Counted from the stretch's first letter, positions 1 through 6,058 are shown. The stretch: 7,132 nucleotides of DNA from Hyphomicrobiaceae bacterium (GCA_017353825.1 JAFMSC010000217.1:1-7132); one strand, 5' to 3'. The notes: generated by a model not told the origin, from the sequence alone. A program made the numbers and translations.

Positions 1-148
1 GGTAGGCCAGGAACAGCACTAAAAAGGCGGCGGCCGGCAGCATGAACCAGAAGCCGAGCCAGTTCCGGTTGACCTGCAGGCGCTGCCATGCGCTGACCTC
101 GCGCATCTGCCGCTTTGCCTGCCGCCCCTGCATGGTCATGGTCGCCAT
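1..148 (-). CDS. ABC transporter inner-membrane permease, N-terminal fragment (cut by left edge)
   Basis: Only the first 49 codons are in the window. The frame starts at ATG 148-146 with a GGGAG ribosome-binding site at 156-160 and a 7-nt spacer. The peptide begins MATMTMQGRQAKRQM, a basic cytoplasmic leader, and from about residue 31 becomes hydrophobic (FWFMLPAAAFLVLFLAY), as expected for the first transmembrane helix of a MalF/UgpA-type binding-protein-dependent permease. The short leader followed by an aromatic-rich helix is usual for sugar ABC permeases. It lies 68 bp downstream of the solute-binding protein gene on the same strand, so it should form the membrane channel of that importer; a second permease would be expected beyond the edge. 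Two further in-frame ATGs (codons 4 and 6) are possible starts but are less well spaced from the ribosome-binding site. The family is inferred from context and hydropathy, since the permease signature loop is outside the window. Confidence 0.8.
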   Translation of the reverse strand, partial: MATMTMQGRQAKRQMREVSAWQRLQVNRNWLGFWFMLPAAAFLVLFLAY

Positions 149-181
149 GAGCGCTCTCCCGGCCGTGGGCGTCGTTGGGTG

Positions 182-210
182 CGGAGGGCGGCACATTGCA
201 CCGCCCTCCG
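182..210 (-). promoter_or_regulatory. Intercistronic stem-loop between binding-protein and permease genes
   Basis: A perfect 10-bp inverted repeat, CGGAGGGCGG at 182-191 and CCGCCCTCCG at 201-210, encloses a 9-nt loop. It starts 7 nt after the stop codon of the solute-binding protein gene and ends about 34 nt before the permease start. No T-run follows on the minus strand, so it is not a classical intrinsic terminator. In binding-protein ABC operons such a hairpin commonly protects the 3' end of the upstream message or causes partial termination, so that binding protein exceeds permease. The structure is visible; the role is inferred. Confidence 0.7.
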
Positions 211-216
211 GAGGTG

Positions 217-1536
217 TCAGCGATAGATGCGCCGCAACTGCCGTTCCGCGATGGCCATCGAGTTCTTGGCGTCCTCGCGGCCGGTGCAGTAGTTGGCAAA
301 CATGTCAACGACGATGAAATCAGCGATCGCCGTCGCCGCCTTCTCGCCCGGCTTGCCGATGCCGGACGCCGGCAAGGCGCGCTTGCTGGCCTGGCCGAAC
401 ACCTGGTTCTTCGGATCGGCCGTCCACACCGGCGCCGAATCGTAAGCATTGAGCGTATGGGTCAGATAGCCGCGTGCTCCCGACAGCCATTTCTCGTAAT
501 TCTCCTTCTCCAGCATGAAGGCGACGAACGCCTTGGCTGCGTTGGGGAACTTCGTGAAGTTGAAGGCTAGGATCGGCACGCACAGCTGTAACTCGGTCGG
601 GTGACCCACAGGCCCGACCGGCCACAGCGCGTGGTAGGTGTCGGCGGCTACGTCCTGCTTGGTCGGATCTTCCTTGGCGGCCACGTAAATGGAGATACCA
701 TTGGAGGTGAGGTAGAGGTCGCCCGCCAGGAACGCCTTGTTGTTGGAGGAGTCGTTCCAGGATGCGGTGCCCGACACGAACGTGTCGGACAGCGCCTTGC
801 AGTACTCGAGCGCCTTCGCCGTCTCCGGCGAATTTATGACGACCTTGTCGTCCTTGTCGACAGTGTAGGCGCCGTGGCCCCAGAGGATCCAGTGGAGCCA
901 TGCATTGGCGTCGCCTGAAGCGTGACCCAGCGCAAAGCCTGACGGCGTGTTGTTCTTTTTGAGCGCCTTGCATAGCTCCAGGAACCCCGGGAAATCGCCG
1001 GGCACGTCTTTGAAGCCGGCCTTCTCGACCGCCGTTTTGCGGTAGGTGATGTAGCCGCCGATGGTGGCCACGGGAATTCCCAGCCAGTTGTTGCCTTGCT
1101 TGCAGGTGATGGCGGCGGCTTCCGTCCAGCCCCCGTACTTCTTGCCGAGATAGTCCGCAACGTCGTTCATGAGAACGACCTTGTCCGGGAACAGCTGCGG
1201 CAGCGTGTGCAGGCCCCAGGCCATATCAAGGCCCGAGCCGGTGTTGGCGGCCACGGAGGCCTTAGGCTGCACGTCCTCAAACGACTCGCTGAAGACGTTC
1301 ATGTCGGTGTTGGTCGCGGCCTTGAAGGCGGCAACCATTTCGTTGAAGGCCTTGTCCTCCGCCTCGACGAAGCGTTTCCAGCGCATGACCGTCAGCTTGG
1401 CACCAGGCTCGGCCTTCCACGGGGCGGTCTGCGCCCATGCCTTGGCCCAGTTGACGAGGGCCGGGCCGGTCAACGCCGAGGCGGTTGCGAGTGCGGTCGT
1501 ACCCCGAACGAAAGTCCGGCGTGTGAGATTGATCAT
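217..1536 (-). CDS. Sugar-type ABC transporter extracellular solute-binding protein, Tat-exported
   Basis: The product has 439 residues and is the periplasmic receptor of the importer encoded around it. I chose ATG 1536 because AGGAGG at 1545-1550 is 8 nt from it; the GTG at 1542 is in frame but only 2 nt from the ribosome-binding site. The N-terminus has a twin-arginine signal (TRRTFVRG, residues 5-12), a mildly hydrophobic stretch, and a likely signal peptidase site after AWA (33-35). This suggests folded export by Tat, a known route for some alphaproteobacterial binding proteins. The mature part has the length and layout of family 1 solute-binding proteins, including a hinge-like GIPVATIGGYITYRK segment in the middle and an FPNAAKAFVAFML helix near the C-terminus. 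The gene lies 21 bp after the ATPase gene and before the permease, so the three are probably one transcript. The substrate cannot be read from sequence; a sugar or polyol is the family default. Confidence 0.92.
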   Translation of the reverse strand: MINLTRRTFVRGTTALATASALTGPALVNWAKAWAQTAPWKAEPGAKLTVMRWKRFVEAEDKAFNEMVAAFKAATNTDMNVFSESFEDVQPKASVAANTGSGLDMAWGLHTLPQLFPDKVVLMNDVADYLGKKYGGWTEAAAITCKQGNNWLGIPVATIGGYITYRKTAVEKAGFKDVPGDFPGFLELCKALKKNNTPSGFALGHASGDANAWLHWILWGHGAYTVDKDDKVVINSPETAKALEYCKALSDTFVSGTASWNDSSNNKAFLAGDLYLTSNGISIYVAAKEDPTKQDVAADTYHALWPVGPVGHPTELQLCVPILAFNFTKFPNAAKAFVAFMLEKENYEKWLSGARGYLTHTLNAYDSAPVWTADPKNQVFGQASKRALPASGIGKPGEKAATAIADFIVVDMFANYCTGREDAKNSMAIAERQLRRIYR

Positions 1537-1544
1537 GAGCACTT

Positions 1545-1550
1545 CCTCCT
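1545..1550 (-). promoter_or_regulatory. Strong ribosome-binding site that fixes the solute-binding protein start
   Basis: The minus strand reads AGGAGG, a full anti-16S match, inside the 21-bp gap after the ATPase stop. Its 8-nt spacing selects ATG 1536 over the GTG at 1542. It is the strongest such site in the operon, consistent with high binding-protein output. Confidence 0.75.
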
Positions 1551-1557
1551 TCGCAGA

Positions 1558-2625
1558 TTAGGCGTTGAGCCTCTTCCCCGTCCCTTCGTCGAACAGATGG
1601 ACCAGGCGCGGATCGGGCCTGAGCCGGACCTTGTCGCCCGGCTTGAAGCGGTGCCGCTCGCGGAACACGGCAACGAGGGGCTGGCCGCCCAGTTTGGCTA
1701 CGACCTGGACCTCGGACCCGGTGGGCTCGATCACTGCGATCTCGGCCTCGGCGCCGTCGTCGGCGAGGGCGAGGTGCTCGGGCCGCACGCCGTAGACGGC
1801 GGGACGGCCGGCGAAGCCGTCCGGCGCCATCGCGAGAGGCAGGCGGGCGCCGCCGGGACCTTCAAACGTGCCGGCGCCGTTGGCCGCGATCCTGCCCTTT
1901 AGGAAGTTCATGGCGGGCGAGCCGATGAAGCCGGCCACGAACAGGTTGTCAGGGCGGTCGTAAAGATCGAGCGGGACGCCGACCTGCTCGACCAGCCCAT
2001 CGTTAATCACCACGATCTTGTCAGCCATGGTCATGGCCTCGATCTGGTCGTGGGTGACATAGATGGTGGTGGTCTCGATGCGCTGGTGCAATTCCTTGAT
2101 CTCGGTGCGCATGGCCACCCGCAGCTTGGCATCGAGGTTGGAGAGGGGCTCATCGAACAGGAAAACCTGCGGGTCCCGCACGATGGCGCGGCCCATGGCC
2201 ACGCGCTGGCGCTGACCGCCGGACAGCTGGCGCGGATAGCGGTCGAGCAGCGGGGAGAGTCCAAGGATCTCGGCGGCCCGTTCGACCCTGGTCTCGATCT
2301 CCGTCTTGGGTGCGCCACGCAGCTTGAGCGAGAAGCCCATGTTGGCGGCCACCGTCATGTGCGGATAGAGCGCGTAGTTCTGGAACACCATGGCCACGTC
2401 GCGGGCCTTGGGCGGCAGCTGGTTGACCACCCGCTCGCCGATGCGGATCTCACCGCCGGTGATGTTCTCAAGCCCAGCGATCATGCGCAAGAGCGTGGAC
2501 TTGCCGCACCCCGACGGGCCGACCAGTACGACGAACTCGCGGTCGGCAATATCGATCGAGATGCCGTGCAGCACCTGGGTGGAGCCGAACGACTTGCGGA
2601 CATCGTGACAGGTGACACTGGCCAA
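1558..2625 (-). CDS. Sugar ABC transporter ATP-binding protein, MalK/UgpC type
   Basis: The product has 355 residues and would power the importer by ATP hydrolysis on the cytoplasmic face. All ABC motifs are intact: Walker A GPSGCGKST (36-44), Q-loop glutamine 82 in FQNYALYPHM, signature LSGGQ (134-138), Walker B VFLFDEP (154-160), D-loop SNLDAKLR, and H-loop histidine 192 in YVTHDQ. From about residue 235 a C-terminal TOBE/OB-like regulatory domain follows, with YGVRPEH and a final RLVHLFDEGTGKRLNA. This layout and length are typical of the MalK/UgpC/MsmK group. The chosen start is TTG 2625: it is 7 nt from a GGGAG site, gives the usual short lead to the first beta strand, and no ATG or GTG fits. 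The frame is open further upstream, but that part lies opposite epmB and is not ABC-like. The gene is first in the operon. ATPases of this group can serve several importers. Confidence 0.93.
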   Translation of the reverse strand: MASVTCHDVRKSFGSTQVLHGISIDIADREFVVLVGPSGCGKSTLLRMIAGLENITGGEIRIGERVVNQLPPKARDVAMVFQNYALYPHMTVAANMGFSLKLRGAPKTEIETRVERAAEILGLSPLLDRYPRQLSGGQRQRVAMGRAIVRDPQVFLFDEPLSNLDAKLRVAMRTEIKELHQRIETTTIYVTHDQIEAMTMADKIVVINDGLVEQVGVPLDLYDRPDNLFVAGFIGSPAMNFLKGRIAANGAGTFEGPGGARLPLAMAPDGFAGRPAVYGVRPEHLALADDGAEAEIAVIEPTGSEVQVVAKLGGQPLVAVFRERHRFKPGDKVRLRPDPRLVHLFDEGTGKRLNA

Positions 2626-2688
2626 GGCGTTCTCCCGAGTGCCGAGCGGAGCCTCGCGCCGGCCCGCGATTCTTGTCTTTGCCGGAAC

Positions 2689-2716
2689 ACTACAACGCCG
2701 GGGAACGATAGACCAA
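2689..2716 (-). promoter_or_regulatory. Candidate sigma-70-like promoter for the ABC importer operon
   Basis: In the 182-bp gap between epmB and the ATPase gene the minus strand has TTGGTC (2711-2716) and TGTAGT (2689-2694) with a 16-bp spacer. Both hexamers are only partial matches. It lies about 65 bp upstream of the TTG start. The ABC operon is functionally unrelated to epmB, so its own promoter is expected here, but this placement is a guess. Confidence 0.25.
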
Positions 2717-2781
2717 GCGGTGCTTTGGTTGGATGAAATCGCCATCGCGGATTGCCCGAAGCCAGATGTCGTCCCGCAATC

Positions 2782-2806
2782 GCGACGAAGCCCGAGGCGC
2801 CGTCGC
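2782..2806 (-). terminator. Hairpin directly after the epmB stop, possible transcript end
   Basis: One nucleotide after the epmB TGA the minus strand has GCGACG and CGTCGC (2801-2806 with 2782-2787) around a 13-nt loop, and the loop can form an inner GCC/GGC stem. No T-run follows, so it is not a canonical intrinsic terminator. It could stabilise the 3' end or assist termination by other means. Confidence 0.35.
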
Positions 2807-2807
2807 A

Positions 2808-3896
2808 TCAGCCTCGCTCTGGATAGTCGTGCCACGCGCCAGCAGGGTCGGCGACGCGCTGCGGGGCGGCCGGGTTGAGATAGCCAGGGCCCACGGGCAC
2901 CTTGCCGTAGCCGCCGGGAATGTCGAGCACGTAGGTGGGCTGGGCGAGGCCTGACAGGCGCCCGCGCAGGGCGCGCATCAGCCGCTGGCCCTCGGCGATG
3001 GAGAGGCGGAAGCGGCCGGTGCCGGGGGCCGGGTCGAGGTGGTGGAGGTAGTAGGGCTTCACGCGGGCCTCGACGAACCCGCGCATCAGCGCGGCCAGCG
3101 TCTGGGGGTCGTCGTTGACCCCGCGCAGCAGGACGGTCTGGCTCACCAGCACGATGCCGGCATCGATGAGCCGCGCACAGGCGGCTCGTGCGGCGGGCGT
3201 CAGCTCGCGCGGGTGGTTGGCGTGGAGCGCAAGGTAAACGGCCTTGGTGGGGCTCCTGAGGGCCGCTGCGAGGCCTTCGGTGACGCGGCCAGGGTCGACG
3301 GTGGGCACGCGCGTGTGCCAGCGCAGGATCCTGACGGAAGCGATGGTGGAGAGGCGGCGCGTGACCTCTGCAACCCGGCGCGGCGACAACACCAGCGGGT
3401 CGCCGCCAGTCAGGATCACCTCCCAGATATCGGGATCGCCCGCGATATAGCCGAGCGCGGCATCGAGGCCCGCGTCGGAGAGCGCCTGCAGCCCGCCGGG
3501 CCCCACGACCTCGCGGCGAAAGCAGAAGCGGCAATAGACCGGGCAGGCGTGGGTGAGCTTGAGCAGCACACGGTCCGGGTAGCGGTGCACAACGCCCGGT
3601 ACCGGCGAGAGCCGCTCCTCGCCCAGAGGATCGGCCCGCTCCTCTGGGAGGTGCTGTAACTCGTCTGCATCCGGCACGAACTGGCGCGCGATCGGGTCGT
3701 TGGGGTCTGTGCGGTCGATGAGGCGCGCCATGTCCGCGCTGATGGCGACCGCGTAGCGAGAGGTGACCGCTTCAAGAGCGGTCGCGGCCTCCGCCGGTAC
3801 GAGGGCGGCGGTGCGCAGGTCGGCGATGGATCGCAGGGTAGTGACAAACTCGCCGGCCTGAAGGCCGGGGCTTGCAAGAGGTCGCTTAAGCGGCAT
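2808..3896 (-). CDS. epmB: EF-P (R)-beta-lysine-forming lysine 2,3-aminomutase EpmB (radical SAM, KamA family)
   Basis: The product has 362 residues. It should convert L-alpha-lysine to (R)-beta-lysine in the cytoplasm for attachment to EF-P. Visible hallmarks are the radical SAM cluster CPVYCRFC (Cys118, 122, 125), the GGDP motif (164-167) near the SAM site, and PGGYGKVPVGP near the C-terminus, where Lys332 should bind PLP. The length fits EpmB (E. coli about 340) and lacks the long C-terminal extension of clostridial lysine aminomutase. epmA and efp are neighbours, which supports the EF-P role over lysine catabolism. ATG 3896 follows AGGAGG with a 6-nt spacer. The first ~18 residues (MPLKRPLASPGLQAGEFV) do not look like the family: they overlap an insertion-element end palindrome, and family-like sequence begins near TTLRSIADL. 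The start overlaps the tnpB relic frame by 11 bp. YjeK is the older name. Confidence 0.93.
   Translation of the reverse strand: MPLKRPLASPGLQAGEFVTTLRSIADLRTAALVPAEAATALEAVTSRYAVAISADMARLIDRTDPNDPIARQFVPDADELQHLPEERADPLGEERLSPVPGVVHRYPDRVLLKLTHACPVYCRFCFRREVVGPGGLQALSDAGLDAALGYIAGDPDIWEVILTGGDPLVLSPRRVAEVTRRLSTIASVRILRWHTRVPTVDPGRVTEGLAAALRSPTKAVYLALHANHPRELTPAARAACARLIDAGIVLVSQTVLLRGVNDDPQTLAALMRGFVEARVKPYYLHHLDPAPGTGRFRLSIAEGQRLMRALRGRLSGLAQPTYVLDIPGGYGKVPVGPGYLNPAAPQRVADPAGAWHDYPERG
3853..3868 (-). repeat. Right-end palindrome of the insertion element, lying inside the epmB 5' end
   Basis: CCGGCC and GGCCGG are separated by four bases (TTCA on the minus strand). On the minus strand it is preceded by AAGCCC, giving an AAGCCCCGGCCTTCAGGCC pattern that I recognise from right ends of TnpB-type elements. 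Here it encodes roughly residues 10-15 of EpmB (PGLQAG). The palindrome is certain; its assignment as an element end rests on pattern recognition. Confidence 0.6.
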
Positions 3897-4625
3897 GGGC
3901 CACCTCCTCAAGGCACTGCTTCTTGCGGACCCGTCTTAGGGTTCGCGTGGGATGCTTACCGGCCAATATCCTGGCCCGAAAAATGTTATGCGTGGCATTG
4001 ATATCGGCGTTATCGATACCGGCGTTATCCGTGGGGCCACAGCCGAGCAGGGCAACCCTCGCCTGATCGATCCGGCGCTGCGCGCCTAGGACGCCGCACT
4101 CGGCGCACCTCCGGGAGGTGTCGGCCGCGTCGATCATCGCAAGCTGCCCACCGCGTTGGTAGAATTTGCCGCCAAGCGTCGTCGAAAACACGCCCAGCCC
4201 GTTGGCAACTTGGACGGCGCTGGCGTCGGTACTTGTTTGCGCCACGCTGGGCTGGCGTAACAATGGCCGGCCTGGTAGCGGGCCGGAATGGAGTGCACCT
4301 CGCCGCCGAGCGGGCACCAGCCACGCAGCTTTATCCGGCCGACCTTGGGATGGCGGCCGAGATCGCAGAGGTAGCGCTGCAAGGCACGATCGATGGCCCA
4401 CACCGCCATCTGCAGCGCCCGAACCCCTTTGCGCCAATCCACCTTGTTGCGCAGGGCGCTCAATTCCGAGTGCTGGGGCAGGTCGGCGATCTTGCGCCCT
4501 GGCCGGCCGAATTCGCGCCGTTGCTCCAATGCCATGCTGTCGGCATAGCGGCACGCGCCAGCCCACCGAGGCAAGGCGTTTGCCGCATCGGCCAGCCCAT
4601 AGACATTGGCGCAGCACGGTTCCAT
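3886..4625 (-). pseudogene. tnpB: Degenerate tnpB (RNA-guided nuclease of IS200/IS605-type elements), frameshifted and internally deleted
   Basis: Two minus-strand frames together give a shortened TnpB. The 5' part (frame starting at 4625) has WAGACRYADSMALEQRREFG, the usual N-terminal helix-turn-helix region, then SELSALRNKVDWRKGVRA and RALQRYLCDLGRHPKVGR, matching the family's ALR..VDW and RAFQRFF segments. The 3' part, in another frame and ending at TAA 3886, has GGKFYQRGGQLAMIDAADTS, then zinc-finger RRCAECG, then NADINATHNI, the RuvC-III region with its aspartate. The RuvC-I aspartate is replaced (NGLGV where GIDLGV is expected), the RuvC-II region of roughly 130 residues is missing, and the second zinc pair has lost a cysteine (ALLGCG). 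Intact proteins are about 370-400 residues; this locus could encode about 240. It cannot be an active nuclease. Its end overlaps the epmB start by 11 bp. I am sure of the family, less of the exact frameshift point (about 4200-4270). Confidence 0.82.
3903..3908 (-). promoter_or_regulatory. epmB ribosome-binding site within the tnpB relic
   Basis: The minus strand reads AGGAGG, 6 nt before ATG 3896. It lies in the last codons of the tnpB frame and upstream of the right-end palindrome, so epmB translation initiates from element-derived sequence. It fixes ATG 3896 over the upstream in-frame ATG at 3911. Confidence 0.7.
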
Positions 4626-4634
4626 TCCAGCTAT

Positions 4635-4656
4635 TCCTTGGCGCGTCCTTGGCGCG
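4635..4656. repeat. 11-bp perfect tandem duplication near the element's left end
   Basis: TCCTTGGCGCG occurs twice head to tail (4635-4645 and 4646-4656), just upstream of the tnpB start and inside the probable left end. It may be a slippage product or part of the element end. Confidence 0.8.
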
Positions 4657-4661
4657 CCTGA

Positions 4662-4680
4662 CCCGCCCTGAAGCGTGGGG
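4662..4680 (-). repeat. Imperfect palindrome, probable left-end hairpin of the insertion element
   Basis: On the minus strand CCCCACGCTTCAGGGCGGG folds into a stem with two mismatches around a TTCA loop, the same loop as in the right-end palindrome. It lies about 40 bp upstream of the tnpB start, where a subterminal hairpin of this family would be. It marks an approximate boundary only. Confidence 0.4.
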
Positions 4681-4794
4681 ATAGCGCGCGCAAAAGGTTC
4701 CTCACCAGCGCCTCAATGCCTCGTTCCGGGCACGGCGTCCAGCCGGCGGTGGCGCGGGCCGTAGATCGCAGACCCGTTGCGGGCCAATGCGAAA

Positions 4795-4824
4795 AATCCG
4801 CGTCGAAACGGTGGATTCCCGACG
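4795..4824 (-). terminator. Weak candidate terminator downstream of epmA
   Basis: About 20 nt after the epmA stop the minus strand has CGTCG (4820-4824) and CGACG (4801-4805), or alternatively AATCC (4813-4817) and GGATT (4795-4799), followed by a short T-run ending near 4792. Stems are only 5 bp and compete with each other, so this is weak. If it is real, epmA and epmB are not cotranscribed. Confidence 0.25.
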
Positions 4825-4843
4825 GTTCGCCAGTTCATCCGCC

Positions 4844-5896
4844 CTAGGAGCCCTCCGTCACCGGCGTCCAGATGACCTGCTCGATGTTGGCGGCGCCCGT
4901 CGCCAGCATGACGAGGCGGTCGAAGCCGAGCGCGGCGCCGGCTGCGGGCGGCATCTGGGCGAGGGCGGTCAGGAAGTCCTCATCGATGGGATAGCGCTCG
5001 CCGTAGATGCGAACTTTCTCAGCCATTTCGTCCTCCAGGCGATGGCGCTGCAGGGCGGGGTCGATGAGTTCACCGAAGGCATTGGCGAGTTCCACGCCGC
5101 AGGCGTAGAGCTCGAAACGCTCGGCCACGCGCCGGTCTGCCGGCTTGGGTCGGGCCAGGGCGGCGAGGTGGGCAGGGTATTCCGTGAGCAGCGTGGCGCG
5201 GCCGTCGCCGAGCGCAGGCTCGATCTTGGCTACCAGAATGCGGCTGAAGATGTCGCCCCAGGTGTCGTCCGGTGCGATCTTGATACCGGCCGCGGCGGCG
5301 GCGCACGCCAGGGCGTCGCGGTCCGGTGCGGCCGGTAGCGTGGCGAGGAGGTCGATGCCGGCGAGGCGCCGGCACGCTTCAGCTACCGTCAGGCGCTCCG
5401 GCTGGGCGAGCGGGTCGATGCCACGGCCGCGATGGCTGAACGCCGCCGTGCCCGTAGCCCTTGCCGCAACCCTGAGCAGGGCGGCGCAGTCGTCCATCAG
5501 CGTCTCGTAGGGCTCTCCGGCGCGGTACCACTCCAGCATCGTGAACGCCGGGTGGTGCAGCGCCCCGCGCTCGCGGTTGCGATAGACCTCGCGGAACGTG
5601 AAAATCCGCTGCTCCCCGGCCGCGAGCAGCTTCTTGCAGGCGAATTCGGGCGAGGTGTGCAGATAGAGCGGCTGCCGCTCCCCACCGGGGCCGATCAGCT
5701 CGGTGGCAAAGGCGTGCAGGTGCGTCTCGTTACCCGGCGACACCTGCAACGCCGCGGTCTCCACTTCGATGAAGCCGCGGGCCTCGAACCAGCCGCGAAC
5801 CGTGCGCTGGATGCGCCCGCGCGCCAGCAGGAACGGCCGCCGGTCCCGGTGCCGGTCGGGGTGCCACCAGGGGCTCTGTTGCGTGGACTTGGGCAA
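4844..5896 (-). CDS. epmA: EF-P (R)-beta-lysine ligase EpmA (LysRS paralogue, PoxA/GenX)
   Basis: The product has 350 residues (E. coli EpmA 325). It should adenylate (R)-beta-lysine and transfer it to the acceptor lysine of EF-P. It is a class II synthetase catalytic core of the LysRS subclass without the N-terminal anticodon-binding OB domain. Motif 2 spans 101-124 (FREVYRNRERG, then HHPAFTMLEWY), and motif 3 spans 320-331 (GAALGFDRLVML). In motif 3 the third residue is Ala322, where LysRS has glycine; the corresponding Ala298 of E. coli EpmA is known to set its preference for beta-lysine over tRNA charging. Further family signatures are TSPEFACKKLL and GVELANAFGELIDP. The start is TTG 5896: a stop lies six codons upstream in frame, and no ATG or GTG is available without losing family sequence. 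The ribosome-binding site is poor. A 13-bp tandem repeat lies just upstream. Also known as poxA, yjeA and genX. Confidence 0.95.
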   Translation of the reverse strand: MPKSTQQSPWWHPDRHRDRRPFLLARGRIQRTVRGWFEARGFIEVETAALQVSPGNETHLHAFATELIGPGGERQPLYLHTSPEFACKKLLAAGEQRIFTFREVYRNRERGALHHPAFTMLEWYRAGEPYETLMDDCAALLRVAARATGTAAFSHRGRGIDPLAQPERLTVAEACRRLAGIDLLATLPAAPDRDALACAAAAAGIKIAPDDTWGDIFSRILVAKIEPALGDGRATLLTEYPAHLAALARPKPADRRVAERFELYACGVELANAFGELIDPALQRHRLEDEMAEKVRIYGERYPIDEDFLTALAQMPPAAGAALGFDRLVMLATGAANIEQVIWTPVTEGS

Positions 5897-5908
5897 GGTC
5901 GGGCCGCC

Positions 5909-5973
5909 GTTCGTTCACGCGGTTCGTTCACGCGGTTCGTTCACGCGGTTCGTTCACGCGGTTCGTTCACGTC
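5909..5973. repeat. 13-bp tandem repeat (4.8 copies) in the epmA-efp intergenic region
   Basis: The plus-strand unit GTTCGTTCACGCG is repeated perfectly four times (5909-5921, 5922-5934, 5935-5947, 5948-5960). A fifth copy (5961-5973) diverges after 11 bases. The array ends 12 bp from the epmA start codon and lies within its likely 5' leader. The unit is not a multiple of three and brings minus-strand TGA codons, so it is not coding. Each unit contains GTTCGTTC. It could be a regulator-binding array, a leader structure, or a variable-number repeat. Confidence 0.95.
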
Positions 5974-5994
5974 TTGGCGATGCGGAAAAACGCC

Positions 5995-6023
5995 TGTAGA
6001 AAGCGCCGAACCTGATTTGGCAA
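5995..6023 (-). promoter_or_regulatory. Candidate epmA promoter
   Basis: On the minus strand TTGCCA (6018-6023, one mismatch to TTGACA) and TCTACA (5995-6000, weak -10) have the optimal 17-bp spacer. Transcription would begin near 5988, giving a leader of about 90 nt that contains the whole 13-bp repeat array. The -35 is good and the -10 is poor. Confidence 0.35.
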
Positions 6024-6058
6024 GCGCCTGCCGCCCCCGGCGCGCTTCGAGGGCTCAT

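Larger units (their letters stand above)
3851..4680 (-). mobile_element. Relic of an IS200/IS605-family (TnpB-only, IS1341-like) insertion element
   Basis: The relic is about 830 bp, set between epmA and epmB and transcribed in the same direction as both. It carries a decayed tnpB and no visible tnpA. A palindrome at the probable right end (3853-3868, CCGGCC TGAA GGCCGG) and an imperfect palindrome at the probable left end (4662-4680) share the loop sequence TTCA read on the minus strand. Subterminal hairpins rather than terminal inverted repeats are characteristic of this family. The exact boundaries are estimates, because these elements leave no target duplication. The element can no longer be autonomous. 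Confidence 0.65.

Noticed and set aside
2626..3534. Upstream extension of the ABC ATPase frame, giving a 658-residue protein
   Set aside because: The extension is arginine/proline/alanine-rich, lies in another frame on the same strand as epmB, and has no ABC or other family features. The TTG at 2625 with GGGAG gives the normal family length.
2808..3896. Catabolic lysine 2,3-aminomutase (lysine fermentation) instead of EpmB
   Set aside because: No fermentation genes are nearby, the C-terminal extension of the catabolic enzymes is missing, and epmA and efp are adjacent.
3911..3911. Upstream ATG at 3911 as the epmB start
   Set aside because: It extends the protein by five residues but would put the AGGAGG site inside the coding sequence. 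ATG 3896 has ideal spacing.
4166..4684. Plus-strand frames opposite the tnpB relic
   Set aside because: They are low-complexity, arginine- and alanine-rich translations without family features, typical antisense shadows in GC-rich DNA.
5909..5973. LexA (SOS box) sites in the GTTC-rich repeat
   Set aside because: The alphaproteobacterial LexA site is GTTC-N7-GTTC. Here GTTC copies are spaced by 0, 5, 9 or 13 bases, never 7.
5909..5973. CRISPR array
   Set aside because: The repeats are 13 bp, contiguous and without spacers, so this is a simple tandem repeat.
5974..6000. efp promoter TTGGCG with TGTAGA
   Set aside because: The spacer is only 15 bp and both hexamers are weak. The same bases fit better as part of the opposing epmA promoter. 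I could not place an efp promoter with confidence.
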